Assembly (NCBI GenBank): GCA_046726235.1
Contig: JBKPAD010000010.1
Coordinates: forward strand, 1 to 64,000
Reading direction: 5' to 3'
Length of the DNA: 64,000 nucleotides
DNA from: Nitricoxidireducens sp046726235
GTDB taxonomy: Bacteria; Pseudomonadota; Gammaproteobacteria; Burkholderiales; Rhodocyclaceae
Position 1 is the first letter of the stretch. The number at the start of each line of letters is the position of its first letter. The notes below the pieces were generated by a model. It was not told the origin of the DNA and made no database searches. It worked only from the letters and a program-made list of their open reading frames with translations. This document shows, in pieces, positions 8,898 through 16,836 of this stretch. A program made the position numbers and the translations under genes.

Positions 8898-10601
8898 ATG
8901 ACTCGCGTAACCATTGATCCGATCACCCGTATCGAAGGCCACCTGCGCATCGACGTCGATGTCGACGGCGGCCGGGTCAAGAAGGCATGGTCGTCCGGCC
9001 AGATGTGGCGCGGCGTCGAGCTGATCCTGCTCGGCCGCGACCCGCGCGACGCCTGGGCCATCACGCAGCGCATCTGCGGCGTGTGCACCACCGTGCATGC
9101 CATCACCTCGGTGCGCGCCGTCGAGAACGCGCTGCAGATGGAAGTGCCGGTGAATGCCCAGTACATCCGCAACATGATCATCCTGGCGCATTCGATCCAC
9201 GACTTCATCGTGCACTTCTACCACCTGTCGGCGCTCGACTGGGTCGACGTGACCAGCGCGCTGAAGGCCGATCCCGACAAGGCCGCGGCCCTCGCCGAAA
9301 GCCTGTCGAGCTGGAGCCTCAACGGCAAGCACGAGATGCGCAAGACGCACGAACGCCTGAAGAACTTCGTGAACGGCGGCCAGCTCGGCATCTTCACCAA
9401 CGGCTACTGGGGCCACCCGGCGATGAAGCTGCCGCCGGAAGCCAACCTGATGGCCGTCGCGCACTACCTGCAGGCGCTGGAAGTGCAGCGCCACGCCAAC
9501 AAGATCGTCTCGATCCTCGGCGGCAAGTCGCCGCACATCCAGAACGTCGCCGTCGGCGGCGTTGCCAACCCGCTGGCGACGGACTCGCAGGCCGTGCTGA
9601 CGGTCGAGCGCCTGCTGGCTGTCAAGGAGCACATCGACGCGCTGCAGGACTTCATCCGCAACGTCTACATGGTGGACGTCGCCGCGGTCGGCGCCTTCTA
9701 TGCCGACTGGACCAAGTACGGCGCCGGCGTGACGAACTACCTCTCGGTGCCGGACATTCCGCTCGACTCCAAGGGCACGCAGTTCGCCTTCCCCGGCGGC
9801 TACATCGCCAACAAGGACCTCGCCTCCCACAAGCCGATCAAGGGGTTCAACGACGACTACTGGGTCAAGGGCGTCGAAGAGGGCGTCAAGCACTCGTGGT
9901 ACGACTACTCGAAGAGCGGTTCGCTGCATCCCTACAAGGGCGAGACCAAGCCGAACTACACCGACTTCAAGGAAAACGAAAAGTACTCCTGGCTGAAGTC
10001 GCCGACCTTCTACGGCAAGCCGGCGCAGGTCGGCCCGCTGGCGCGCGTGCTCAACATGCTCGCCGCCGGCCACGAGCCGACCAAGAAGTACGCCACCGGC
10101 ACGCTCGACCTGGTCTCGAAGCTCGCCAACACCAAGGTCGGCCTCGACGCCATGCACTCGACCATCGGCCGCCACGCCGCGCGCATGATCTGCTGCAACG
10201 TCAACGTCGACCTGCTGGCCGAGCAATGGAACCTGCTGCTCACGAACATGGGCAAGGGCGACATGAAGACCTTCAACAAGCCCGTGTTCCCGAAGGGCGA
10301 AGTGCAGGGCGTCGGTTTCCACGAGGCGCCGCGCGGTGCGCTGTCGCACTGGGTCGTCATCGACGACGGCAAGATCAAGAACTACCAGTGCGTCGTGCCC
10401 TCGACCTGGAACGCCTGCCCGCGCAACGAGAAGGACGAGCCGGGACCGTACGAGGCCTCGCTGCTCGACAACCCGATCGCCGATCCCTCGAAGCCGCTCG
10501 AAGTGCTGCGCACCGTGCATTCCTTCGACCCGTGCATCGCCTGCGCCATCCACCTGACCGACACGGAGAACGACTCCGCGGTCACGGTGAAGGCGGTTTG
10601 A
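8898..10601 (+). CDS. hybC: [NiFe]-hydrogenase large (catalytic) subunit, hydrogenase-2 type
   Basis: Carries the Ni-Fe(CN)2CO site that splits H2. The 567 residues contain both metal-binding motifs: RICGVCTTVH with Cys60 and Cys63, and DPCIACAIH with Cys546 and Cys549. The 15 residues after His552 (LTDTENDSAVTVKAV) are the C-terminal extension expected to be cut off by the HybD protease after nickel insertion. Overall motif style matches HybC-type, group 1 membrane-bound enzymes. It lacks its own export signal and would be carried through Tat by HybO. The maturation protease gene follows 8 bases downstream. Confidence 0.96.
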   Translation: MTRVTIDPITRIEGHLRIDVDVDGGRVKKAWSSGQMWRGVELILLGRDPRDAWAITQRICGVCTTVHAITSVRAVENALQMEVPVNAQYIRNMIILAHSIHDFIVHFYHLSALDWVDVTSALKADPDKAAALAESLSSWSLNGKHEMRKTHERLKNFVNGGQLGIFTNGYWGHPAMKLPPEANLMAVAHYLQALEVQRHANKIVSILGGKSPHIQNVAVGGVANPLATDSQAVLTVERLLAVKEHIDALQDFIRNVYMVDVAAVGAFYADWTKYGAGVTNYLSVPDIPLDSKGTQFAFPGGYIANKDLASHKPIKGFNDDYWVKGVEEGVKHSWYDYSKSGSLHPYKGETKPNYTDFKENEKYSWLKSPTFYGKPAQVGPLARVLNMLAAGHEPTKKYATGTLDLVSKLANTKVGLDAMHSTIGRHAARMICCNVNVDLLAEQWNLLLTNMGKGDMKTFNKPVFPKGEVQGVGFHEAPRGALSHWVVIDDGKIKNYQCVVPSTWNACPRNEKDEPGPYEASLLDNPIADPSKPLEVLRTVHSFDPCIACAIHLTDTENDSAVTVKAV

Positions 10602-10609
10602 GGCAACGC

Positions 10610-11101
10610 ATGCGCGCCGTCGTCCTCGGCATCGGCAACATCATCCTCGAGGACGAGGGCGTCGGCGTGCGCGCCGTCGAGGCGCTGCAGGCGCAATACC
10701 GCCTGCCGCCCGAGGTCGAGGCGATCGACGGCGGCACGGCGGGCATGGAGCTGATCGAGGCGCTTTCGAGCGCCGACCTGCTGGTCGTGCTCGATGCGAT
10801 CGTCGCCGGCAAGCCGCCGGGGACGATCGTCAGCCTCGCCGGCGACGAAGTGCCGAGCTTCTTCCGGCGCAAGCTGTCGCCGCACCAGATCGCGCTGCCC
10901 GACGTGCTGGCAAGCCTCGAACTGCTTGATCAATTGCCGAAGCAGACGCTGGTGTTCGGCGTCCAGCCGCTGTCGATGGAACTTGGCATGGAACTGACGG
11001 CGCCGGTGGCCGCGCGCATTCCGGAACTCGTCGAACTCGCCGTCGAGGCCTTGCGCAAGAACGGCTTCGCCGTCGAGCCGGCCGCTGCGCTGGCTGCCTA
11101 G
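10610..11101 (+). CDS. hybD: Hydrogenase maturation endopeptidase
   Basis: Cytoplasmic protease that senses nickel in the large-subunit precursor and removes its C-terminal extension. The 163 residues begin with the family motif VVLGIGNIILEDEGVGVRA. The three metal ligands known in E. coli HybD (Glu16, Asp62, His93) correspond to Glu16 in LEDEG, Asp62 in VLDAI and His92 in LSPHQ. The ATG at 10610 puts the family motif at the very N terminus, as expected. It lies directly after hybC and 2 bases before a HypC-family chaperone gene. Confidence 0.94.
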   Translation: MRAVVLGIGNIILEDEGVGVRAVEALQAQYRLPPEVEAIDGGTAGMELIEALSSADLLVVLDAIVAGKPPGTIVSLAGDEVPSFFRRKLSPHQIALPDVLASLELLDQLPKQTLVFGVQPLSMELGMELTAPVAARIPELVELAVEALRKNGFAVEPAAALAA

Positions 11102-11103
11102 CC

Positions 11104-11358
11104 ATGTGCCTGGCGGCGCCGTCGCGCGTGGTGGAGATCGAAGACGGCATGGCCGTCGTCGAGTGCTTCGGCCAGACGCGCAGCGTGAGCCTGCTCCTGA
11201 TGGGCGACGAGGTCGCCGTCGGCGACTACGTGCTGGTACAGGCCGGCGGCTTCGCCTTCGAGCGCGTCGACGCGGCGCGGGCGGAGGAGTCGCTGGCGCT
11301 GATGGCCGAGCTGCTCGCACAGGGGGGCGAGGACGCCGTCCGTCGGCTCGGTTCCTGA
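11104..11358 (+). CDS. hybG: HypC/HybG-family hydrogenase chaperone (dedicated copy)
   Basis: An 84-residue protein of the HypC family, starting with MCLAAPSRVVEIE. The N-terminal Cys2, exposed after Met removal, is the residue that family members use to hold the Fe(CN)2CO group with HypD and to contact the large-subunit precursor. A second HypC-type gene lies at 15458-15685. Because this copy sits inside the structural-gene part of the operon next to hybD and hybE, it is best read as the HybG-like partner dedicated to HybC, though function of the two copies could overlap. Its stop overlaps the start of the next gene (TGATG). Confidence 0.85.
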   Translation: MCLAAPSRVVEIEDGMAVVECFGQTRSVSLLLMGDEVAVGDYVLVQAGGFAFERVDAARAEESLALMAELLAQGGEDAVRRLGS

Positions 11359-11840
11359 TGTTGCGCATCCACGAAACAAACCCGGCCGACGCGGTCGAGC
11401 AGGCGTTTTTCCGCATCTTGCGCGAGCGCATGGCCGACGTGCCGATCTGCAACGACGCGCTTTCCGTCGAGGCCGTCGATTTCCAGCGCTGGAACGGCCA
11501 TTGGCTCGGCGTCGTCGTCACGCCCTGGTGCATGAGCGTGCTGCTGGTGCCCGGCAAGGAAGGGGACTGGGAGTCCGCCGGCGACAACCAGCGGCGCTTC
11601 GTGCGCTTCCCGGTCGGCGACTTCGCGCTGCTCGGCAGCGACGAGGAAGAACTTGGCGAGTTCCAGAGCTGTGCGCTGTTCTCGCCGATGGCGCAGTTCG
11701 CGAACCAGGCCCAGGCCGTGATGACGGCACGCGCGGCGCTGGTCGCGCTGCTCAATCCGGCCGTAGAATCCAGGCCTGAAGAGGAAAAGCCGGCCGGCGA
11801 ACCCTCGCTGTCGCGACGCCGGTTCCTGTCCCTGCGCTGA
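11358..11840 (+). CDS. hybE: [NiFe]-hydrogenase assembly chaperone, HybE family
   Basis: A 160-residue protein related to HybE/HupJ, chaperones that bind hydrogenase precursors and hold back Tat export until assembly is complete. Family-like motifs are MADVPICNDALSVEAVDF, LGVVVTPWCMSVLL and an FQSCALFSPMAQF segment. The C-terminal tail is odd: after a charged linker it ends with SRRRFLSLR, which resembles the twin-arginine motif of the small subunit (SRRDFLQF), here at the wrong end of the protein. The start overlaps the previous stop, which indicates translational coupling. Confidence 0.85.
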   Translation: MLRIHETNPADAVEQAFFRILRERMADVPICNDALSVEAVDFQRWNGHWLGVVVTPWCMSVLLVPGKEGDWESAGDNQRRFVRFPVGDFALLGSDEEELGEFQSCALFSPMAQFANQAQAVMTARAALVALLNPAVESRPEEEKPAGEPSLSRRRFLSLR

Positions 11841-11871
11841 TTGGAGCGCGCCCCCGCGAGGCGCAAAGCAA

Positions 11872-12213
11872 ATGCACGAGATGTCGCTGGCCGAAGGAGT
11901 GCTGCAACTGGTCGAGGATGCGGCCGAGCGCGAGGGCTTCACGCGCGTGCGCACCGTCTTCATCGAGATCGGCGCGCTTTCGGGCGTCGAGCCGGAGGCG
12001 CTGGCCTTCTGCTTCGACGCCGTCAGCCGCGGCACGGCGGTCGAGGGCGCGGCATTCGAGATCATCCACGTCCCCGGCACCGGCCACTGCCTCGAATGCG
12101 GCAAGGACACGGAACTTACGGCGGTCTACGATGCCTGTACCCATTGCGGCGCAGTGCCGGTGAGCATCACCGGCGGCACCGAGATGCGCGTCAAGGAACT
12201 GGAAGTCGACTAG
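11872..12213 (+). CDS. hypA: Hydrogenase nickel-insertion protein HypA
   Basis: Nickel metallochaperone that works with HypB to load Ni into the large subunit. The 113 residues start MHEMSLAEGV; His2 and the N terminus form the known nickel site. A zinc site is formed by Cys73 and Cys76 (CLEC) and Cys89 and Cys92 (CTHC), matching the family spacing closely. The 31-base gap after hybE is short enough for one transcript. Confidence 0.95.
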   Translation: MHEMSLAEGVLQLVEDAAEREGFTRVRTVFIEIGALSGVEPEALAFCFDAVSRGTAVEGAAFEIIHVPGTGHCLECGKDTELTAVYDACTHCGAVPVSITGGTEMRVKELEVD

Positions 12214-12226
12214 GAGAAACGACGAG

Positions 12227-13162
12227 ATGTGCACCACCTGCGGCTGCGGCGACGGCGAAACCCGGATCGAAGGCGAAGACCTCCACGCGCACGAGCACGT
12301 CCATGCCGACGGCACGCGCCACGTCCACTCGCACGACCATCAGCACCACGACCACGGCCACAGCCACGACGGCCATGACCACGGCCACCGCTGGAAGCCC
12401 GCCCACAGCCACGCGGCCGGCGTCGCGCCGGGACGCATGGTCCAGATCGAGCAGGACATCCTCGCCAAGAATGACGCCTACGCGCGCGAGAACCGCGAGC
12501 AACTCGCCGAGCGCGGCATCTTCGCGCTTAACCTCGTCTCCAGCCCCGGCTCGGGCAAGACGACGCTGCTGTGCAAGACCATCGAAGCCTTGCGCGGCAA
12601 GACGCCGGTCGCCGTCGTCGAAGGCGACCAGCAGACCAGCCAGGACGCCGAGCGCATCCGCGCCACCGGCGCGCCGGCGATCCAGATCAACACCGGCAAA
12701 GGCTGCCATCTCGACGCCCACATGGTCGGCCATGCGCTGGGGAAACTGGAACTTCCCGACGACTCGCTGCTGATGATCGAGAACGTCGGCAACCTCGTCT
12801 GCCCGGCCGCGTTCGATCTCGGCGAGGCGCACAAGGTGGTCATCCTTTCGGTCACCGAAGGCGAGGACAAGCCGATCAAGTATCCGGACATGTTCCGCGC
12901 CGCGAAGCTGATGCTGCTCAACAAGTGTGACCTGCTGCCGCACCTGACCTTCGACGTCGAGCGCGCGATCGAATTCGCGCGCCGCGTCAATCCCGGCATC
13001 GAAGTCATCCGCACCTCGGCCACCAGCGGCGAGGGCATGGACGACTGGCTGGCGTGGATCGAGGCGGGCGCCGCCAAGGCGCGCGCCCATCGCGTCGAAA
13101 CCGTCGCCGCCCTCAAGCGGCGCGTGGCCGAACTCGAGGCGAGGCTCACGGCGCCGCGTTGA
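12227..13162 (+). CDS. hypB: Hydrogenase nickel GTPase HypB
   Basis: GTP-dependent nickel chaperone and store. The 311 residues begin with the high-affinity nickel motif MCTTCGCGDG. A histidine-rich tract follows, with 18 His between residues 20 and 62, suited to nickel storage. The P-loop GSGKTT is at residues 108-113, followed by VVEGDQQT and a base-recognition NKCDLL motif. The start is 13 bases after hypA, with AGGAGA as ribosome-binding site. The stop overlaps the hypF start in TGATG. Confidence 0.96.
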   Translation: MCTTCGCGDGETRIEGEDLHAHEHVHADGTRHVHSHDHQHHDHGHSHDGHDHGHRWKPAHSHAAGVAPGRMVQIEQDILAKNDAYARENREQLAERGIFALNLVSSPGSGKTTLLCKTIEALRGKTPVAVVEGDQQTSQDAERIRATGAPAIQINTGKGCHLDAHMVGHALGKLELPDDSLLMIENVGNLVCPAAFDLGEAHKVVILSVTEGEDKPIKYPDMFRAAKLMLLNKCDLLPHLTFDVERAIEFARRVNPGIEVIRTSATSGEGMDDWLAWIEAGAAKARAHRVETVAALKRRVAELEARLTAPR

Positions 13163-15456
13163 TGTCTCCGGCCCGCAGCGTCCGCGTCACCGGCGTCGTC
13201 CAGGGCGTCGGATTCCGTCCCTTCGTCTGGCGCCTGGCGCAGGACATCGGCCTGCGCGGCTGGGTGCGCAACGACTCGGCTGGCGTCGACATCCACCTCG
13301 AAGGCGCGGACGACGGCTTCGAAACCTTCATCGAGCGCCTGCGCAGCGAAGCGCCGCCGCTGTCGCGGATCGACGACATCGAAGCCCATCCCGCCGCTTT
13401 CGGCGATTGTCCCGGCTTCGCGGTGCTGGACAGCGAAGGCGGGCGGGTCGAGACGGCCATCGGCCCGGATGCCGCGATCTGCCCGGACTGCCTGGCCGAG
13501 ATGTTCGATCCGGCCGGCCGCCGCTGGCGACATGCCTTCATCACCTGCACCCATTGCGGGCCGCGCTACACGGTGACGCGGGCGCTGCCCTACGACCGGC
13601 CGCAGACCAGCCTCGCCGCATTTCCGCTCTGCCCTGCCTGCGAACGCGAATACCGCGATCCGGCCGATCGGCGCTTCCATGCCGAGACGACCTGCTGTCC
13701 CGACTGCGGCCCGCAGCTTCGATGCGTCGACGCGGCCGGCGCCGCGTTGCCCGGTGATCCGGTCGCCGCCGCCCTCGTGCAAGTGCGGCGCGGCGGCATC
13801 GTCGCCGTCAAGGGCCTCGGCGGCTTTCATCTCTGCTGCGACGCCAGGAATGCCGAGGCCGTCGCCCGCCTGCGCGCGCTCAAGCAGCGCGAGGAGAAGC
13901 CCTTCGCCGTGATGCTGGCCAATGTCGCGAGCATCGCCGCGCATGCCGAGCTCGCGGACGCCGAGTGCGCAGAACTGGAATCGCGCGCGCGCCCGATCGT
14001 GCTGCTGCGCAAGCTTGCCGGCACCGACGAAGCCTTCCCCGGCGTCGCGCCGGGCATCGCCTGGCTCGGCGCCATGCTGCCCTACACGCCGCTGCACTGG
14101 CTGCTGTTCCACGAGGCGGCGGGGCGGCCCGTTGTCAACGGGTGGATCCAGCGCGAGCAGCCGCTGGCGCTCGTCATGACCAGCGCGAACCCCGGCGGCG
14201 AACCCATCGTGCGCGACGACGCGGAAGCGCTCGAACGCCTGGCGCAGATCGCCGACGCCTGGCTGCTCCACGATCGCGACGTCGTGTCGCGCTGCGACGA
14301 CAGCGTCGTGCGCCTGGCCGGCGGCGCGACGCAGGCGATCCGCCGCAGCCGCGGCTTCGTGCCGCGCGCGATCCGCCTTCCGGCGGCGGGGCCGTCGGTA
14401 CTCGCCTTCGGGGCGCACCTCAAGAGCACGATCTGCGTCACGCGCGGCGACGAGGCCTTCCTCTCGCAGCATGTCGGTGACCTCGACAACGTCACCACCA
14501 GCGGCATGCTCGACGAGACGGTCGAGCGCATGCTGCGACTGCTCGACGTCGAACCGCAGGCGGTCGCCCACGACCTCCACCCCGATTACCGCGCGACGCA
14601 CGCCGCACTCGCCTTCGCGCATTCGCGCGGACTGCCGGCCTTCGCGGTCCAGCATCATCACGCCCATGTCGCCGCGGTCGCTGCAGAGCATCGGCGCGAC
14701 CAGCCGTTGCTTGGCCTCGCGCTCGACGGCGTCGGCCTCGGCACCGACGGCACGGCCTGGGGCGGCGAACTGCTGCGCGTCGAAGGTGCGCGCTTCGAGC
14801 GCCTCGGCCGGTTGCGCCCGTTGCACCTGCCCGGCGGTGATCGCGCGGCGCGCGAGCCCTGGCGCATGGCGGCTTCGCTGCTGCACGCGCTCGGACGCGG
14901 CGACGAGATCGAACGCCGCTTCCCGGGGCCGGCCGCGGGCGCGGTGCGCGAGATGCTCGAACGCGGCATCCAGTCGCCACCGGCCTCCAGTTGCGGCCGC
15001 TGGTTCGACGCGGTTGCCGGCCTCCTCGGCGTCAAGCCGGTGGCGGCTTTCGAGGGCCAGGCGGCGATGCTGCTCGAGGGGCTCGCCGACTCCGCCCCCG
15101 AGGTGCCTGCCGACGCCGACGGCTATGCCATCGACGTCGACAACATGTTGGACTTGCTGCCCGGCATCCCGCGGCTGCTCGCCGAGCCCGACGCCGCGAC
15201 GGCAGCCGCGCGCTTCCATGCCACGCTGGCCGCCGGCCTCGCCGACTGGGTGCGCCGCGCGAGCGACGCGACCGGCTTGCGCGCCGTGGCGCTTGGCGGC
15301 GGCTGTTTCATGAACCGCATTTTGAGCCGCCGGCTCGAGCAGGCACTCGCCGGAAGCGGCATCGAAGTGCTGCAAGCCGGCGCCGTGCCGCCGAACGACG
15401 GCGGGGTGAGTCTGGGGCAGGCATGGGTGGCCATGCAGGCGATGAGGAGCAATTGA
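13162..15456 (+). CDS. hypF: Carbamoyltransferase HypF
   Basis: Makes the thiocarboxamide on HypE from carbamoyl phosphate, the precursor of the cyanide ligands. The 764 residues show an acylphosphatase domain (about 1-90; VTGVVQGVGFRPFVWRLA), paired zinc fingers (CPDCLAEM, CTHCGPRY, CPACEREY, CCPDCGPQ), a YrdC-like nucleotide domain (about 200-390) and a Kae1-like C-terminal domain with the HHHAHVAAV metal motif. The ATG at 13162 overlaps the hypB stop and starts directly at the acylphosphatase domain; upstream in-frame codons lie inside hypB. Confidence 0.95.
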   Translation: MSPARSVRVTGVVQGVGFRPFVWRLAQDIGLRGWVRNDSAGVDIHLEGADDGFETFIERLRSEAPPLSRIDDIEAHPAAFGDCPGFAVLDSEGGRVETAIGPDAAICPDCLAEMFDPAGRRWRHAFITCTHCGPRYTVTRALPYDRPQTSLAAFPLCPACEREYRDPADRRFHAETTCCPDCGPQLRCVDAAGAALPGDPVAAALVQVRRGGIVAVKGLGGFHLCCDARNAEAVARLRALKQREEKPFAVMLANVASIAAHAELADAECAELESRARPIVLLRKLAGTDEAFPGVAPGIAWLGAMLPYTPLHWLLFHEAAGRPVVNGWIQREQPLALVMTSANPGGEPIVRDDAEALERLAQIADAWLLHDRDVVSRCDDSVVRLAGGATQAIRRSRGFVPRAIRLPAAGPSVLAFGAHLKSTICVTRGDEAFLSQHVGDLDNVTTSGMLDETVERMLRLLDVEPQAVAHDLHPDYRATHAALAFAHSRGLPAFAVQHHHAHVAAVAAEHRRDQPLLGLALDGVGLGTDGTAWGGELLRVEGARFERLGRLRPLHLPGGDRAAREPWRMAASLLHALGRGDEIERRFPGPAAGAVREMLERGIQSPPASSCGRWFDAVAGLLGVKPVAAFEGQAAMLLEGLADSAPEVPADADGYAIDVDNMLDLLPGIPRLLAEPDAATAAARFHATLAAGLADWVRRASDATGLRAVALGGGCFMNRILSRRLEQALAGSGIEVLQAGAVPPNDGGVSLGQAWVAMQAMRSN

Positions 15457-15457
15457 A

Positions 15458-15685
15458 ATGTGTCTTGCCATCCCGGCCCGCGTGGCCGAAATCAAGGAGG
15501 GCGACCAGGCGGTCGTCGATCTCGGCGGCGTGCGCAAGGAAATCTCGCTCGCGCTGGTCGAGGACGTTGCCGTCGGCGACTACGTGATCGTGCATGTCGG
15601 CTACGCGCTGAACAAGCTCGATCCGGAGGAAGCGGCGCGCACGCTGGCGCTGTTCGCCGAAATGGGAGCGGCGGCGGCGGGCTGA
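15458..15685 (+). CDS. hypC: Hydrogenase maturation chaperone HypC
   Basis: A 75-residue HypC-family protein beginning MCLAIPARVAEIKEGD, with the essential Cys2. It forms a complex with HypD on which Fe(CN)2CO is built. Its position directly before hypD, with overlapping stop and start (TGATG), marks it as the general HypC, as opposed to the HybG-like copy at 11104-11358. Confidence 0.93.
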   Translation: MCLAIPARVAEIKEGDQAVVDLGGVRKEISLALVEDVAVGDYVIVHVGYALNKLDPEEAARTLALFAEMGAAAAG

Positions 15686-16836
15686 TGAAATACGTCGACG
15701 AGTTCCGCGACGGAAGGCTCGCCGGGGGGCTGGCCGAGGCCATCGCCCGCGAGGCCGACGCCTCGCGCAGCTACAGCTTCATGGAGTTCTGCGGCGGCCA
15801 CACGCACGCGATCTCGCGCTACGGCGTCGCCGACCTGCTGCCGGCCAGCGTGCGCATGGTGCACGGCCCCGGCTGCCCGGTCTGCGTGCTGCCCATCGGG
15901 CGCGTCGACCTGGCGATCGAACTCGCGCTCGATCGCGACGTGATCCTGTGCACGTACGGCGACACCTTGCGCGTGCCGGCCTCTAACGGCCTGTCGCTCA
16001 TGAAGGCCAAGGCCGGTGTCGGCGATCGGCGCGGCGATATCCGCATGGTCTACTCGACCACCGACGCGCTGCGCATCGCGCAGGAGAACCCCGGCCGCGA
16101 AGTCGTGTTCCTCGCCATCGGCTTCGAGACCACGACGCCGCCCACCGCAGTGGCGATCCGCCAGGCGCAGGCGCTCGGCCTCGACAACTTCAGCGTGCTC
16201 TGCTGCCACGTGCTGACGCCCTCGGCGATCAGCAACATCCTCGAGTCGCCCGAAGTGCGCCAATGGGGCACCGTGCCGCTCGACGGCTTTATCGGCCCGG
16301 CGCACGTGTCGACGGTGATCGGCAGCCGGCCCTACGAGTTCTTCGCCGAGGAGTATCGCAAGCCCGTGGTCATCGCCGGCTTCGAGCCGCTCGACGTCAT
16401 GCAGGCGATCCTGATGCTGGTGCGCCAGGTGAACGAGGGCAGGGCGGAAGTCGAGAACGAGTTCTCGCGCGCCGTCAGCCGCGACGGCAACCTCAAGGCG
16501 CAGGACATGGTCGCCGACGTCTTCGAGTTGCGGCGCGAGTTCGAGTGGCGCGGCCTCGGCATCGTCCCCTATTCGGCGTTGCGCATCCGCCGCGAATACG
16601 CACGCTTCGACGCCGAAGCCCGCTTCGCGCTGGCCTATCGCAGCGTCGCCGACCACAAGGCCTGCGAGTGCGGCGCCATCCTGCGCGGCGTCAAGCGTCC
16701 GCAGGACTGCAAGCTGTTCGGCACCGTTTGTACGCCCGAAAACCCGATCGGATCTTGCATGGTGAGTTCCGAGGGCGCCTGCGCCGCCCACTACACTTAT
16801 GGTAGGTTTCGGGACTCAGGGGGAGGTACGCCATGA
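15685..16836 (+). CDS. hypD: Hydrogenase maturation protein HypD
   Basis: Fe-S scaffold on which the Fe(CN)2CO unit is assembled with HypC and HypE. The 383 residues contain the catalytic Cys in EFCGGHTHA, a GPGCPVCVLP motif, and the C-terminal cysteines that hold the 4Fe-4S cluster, including ACECGAILRG and CKLFGTVCTPENPIGSC. The ATG at 15685 overlaps the hypC stop. The 3-prime end overlaps by 4 bases the start of an inserted GAF/HD-GYP gene instead of hypE. Confidence 0.95.
   Translation: MKYVDEFRDGRLAGGLAEAIAREADASRSYSFMEFCGGHTHAISRYGVADLLPASVRMVHGPGCPVCVLPIGRVDLAIELALDRDVILCTYGDTLRVPASNGLSLMKAKAGVGDRRGDIRMVYSTTDALRIAQENPGREVVFLAIGFETTTPPTAVAIRQAQALGLDNFSVLCCHVLTPSAISNILESPEVRQWGTVPLDGFIGPAHVSTVIGSRPYEFFAEEYRKPVVIAGFEPLDVMQAILMLVRQVNEGRAEVENEFSRAVSRDGNLKAQDMVADVFELRREFEWRGLGIVPYSALRIRREYARFDAEARFALAYRSVADHKACECGAILRGVKRPQDCKLFGTVCTPENPIGSCMVSSEGACAAHYTYGRFRDSGGGTP

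Noticed and set aside
12478..15537. A 1,019-codon open frame on the minus strand
   Set aside because: Antisense to hypB and hypF; no recognisable domain and composition typical of shadow frames.
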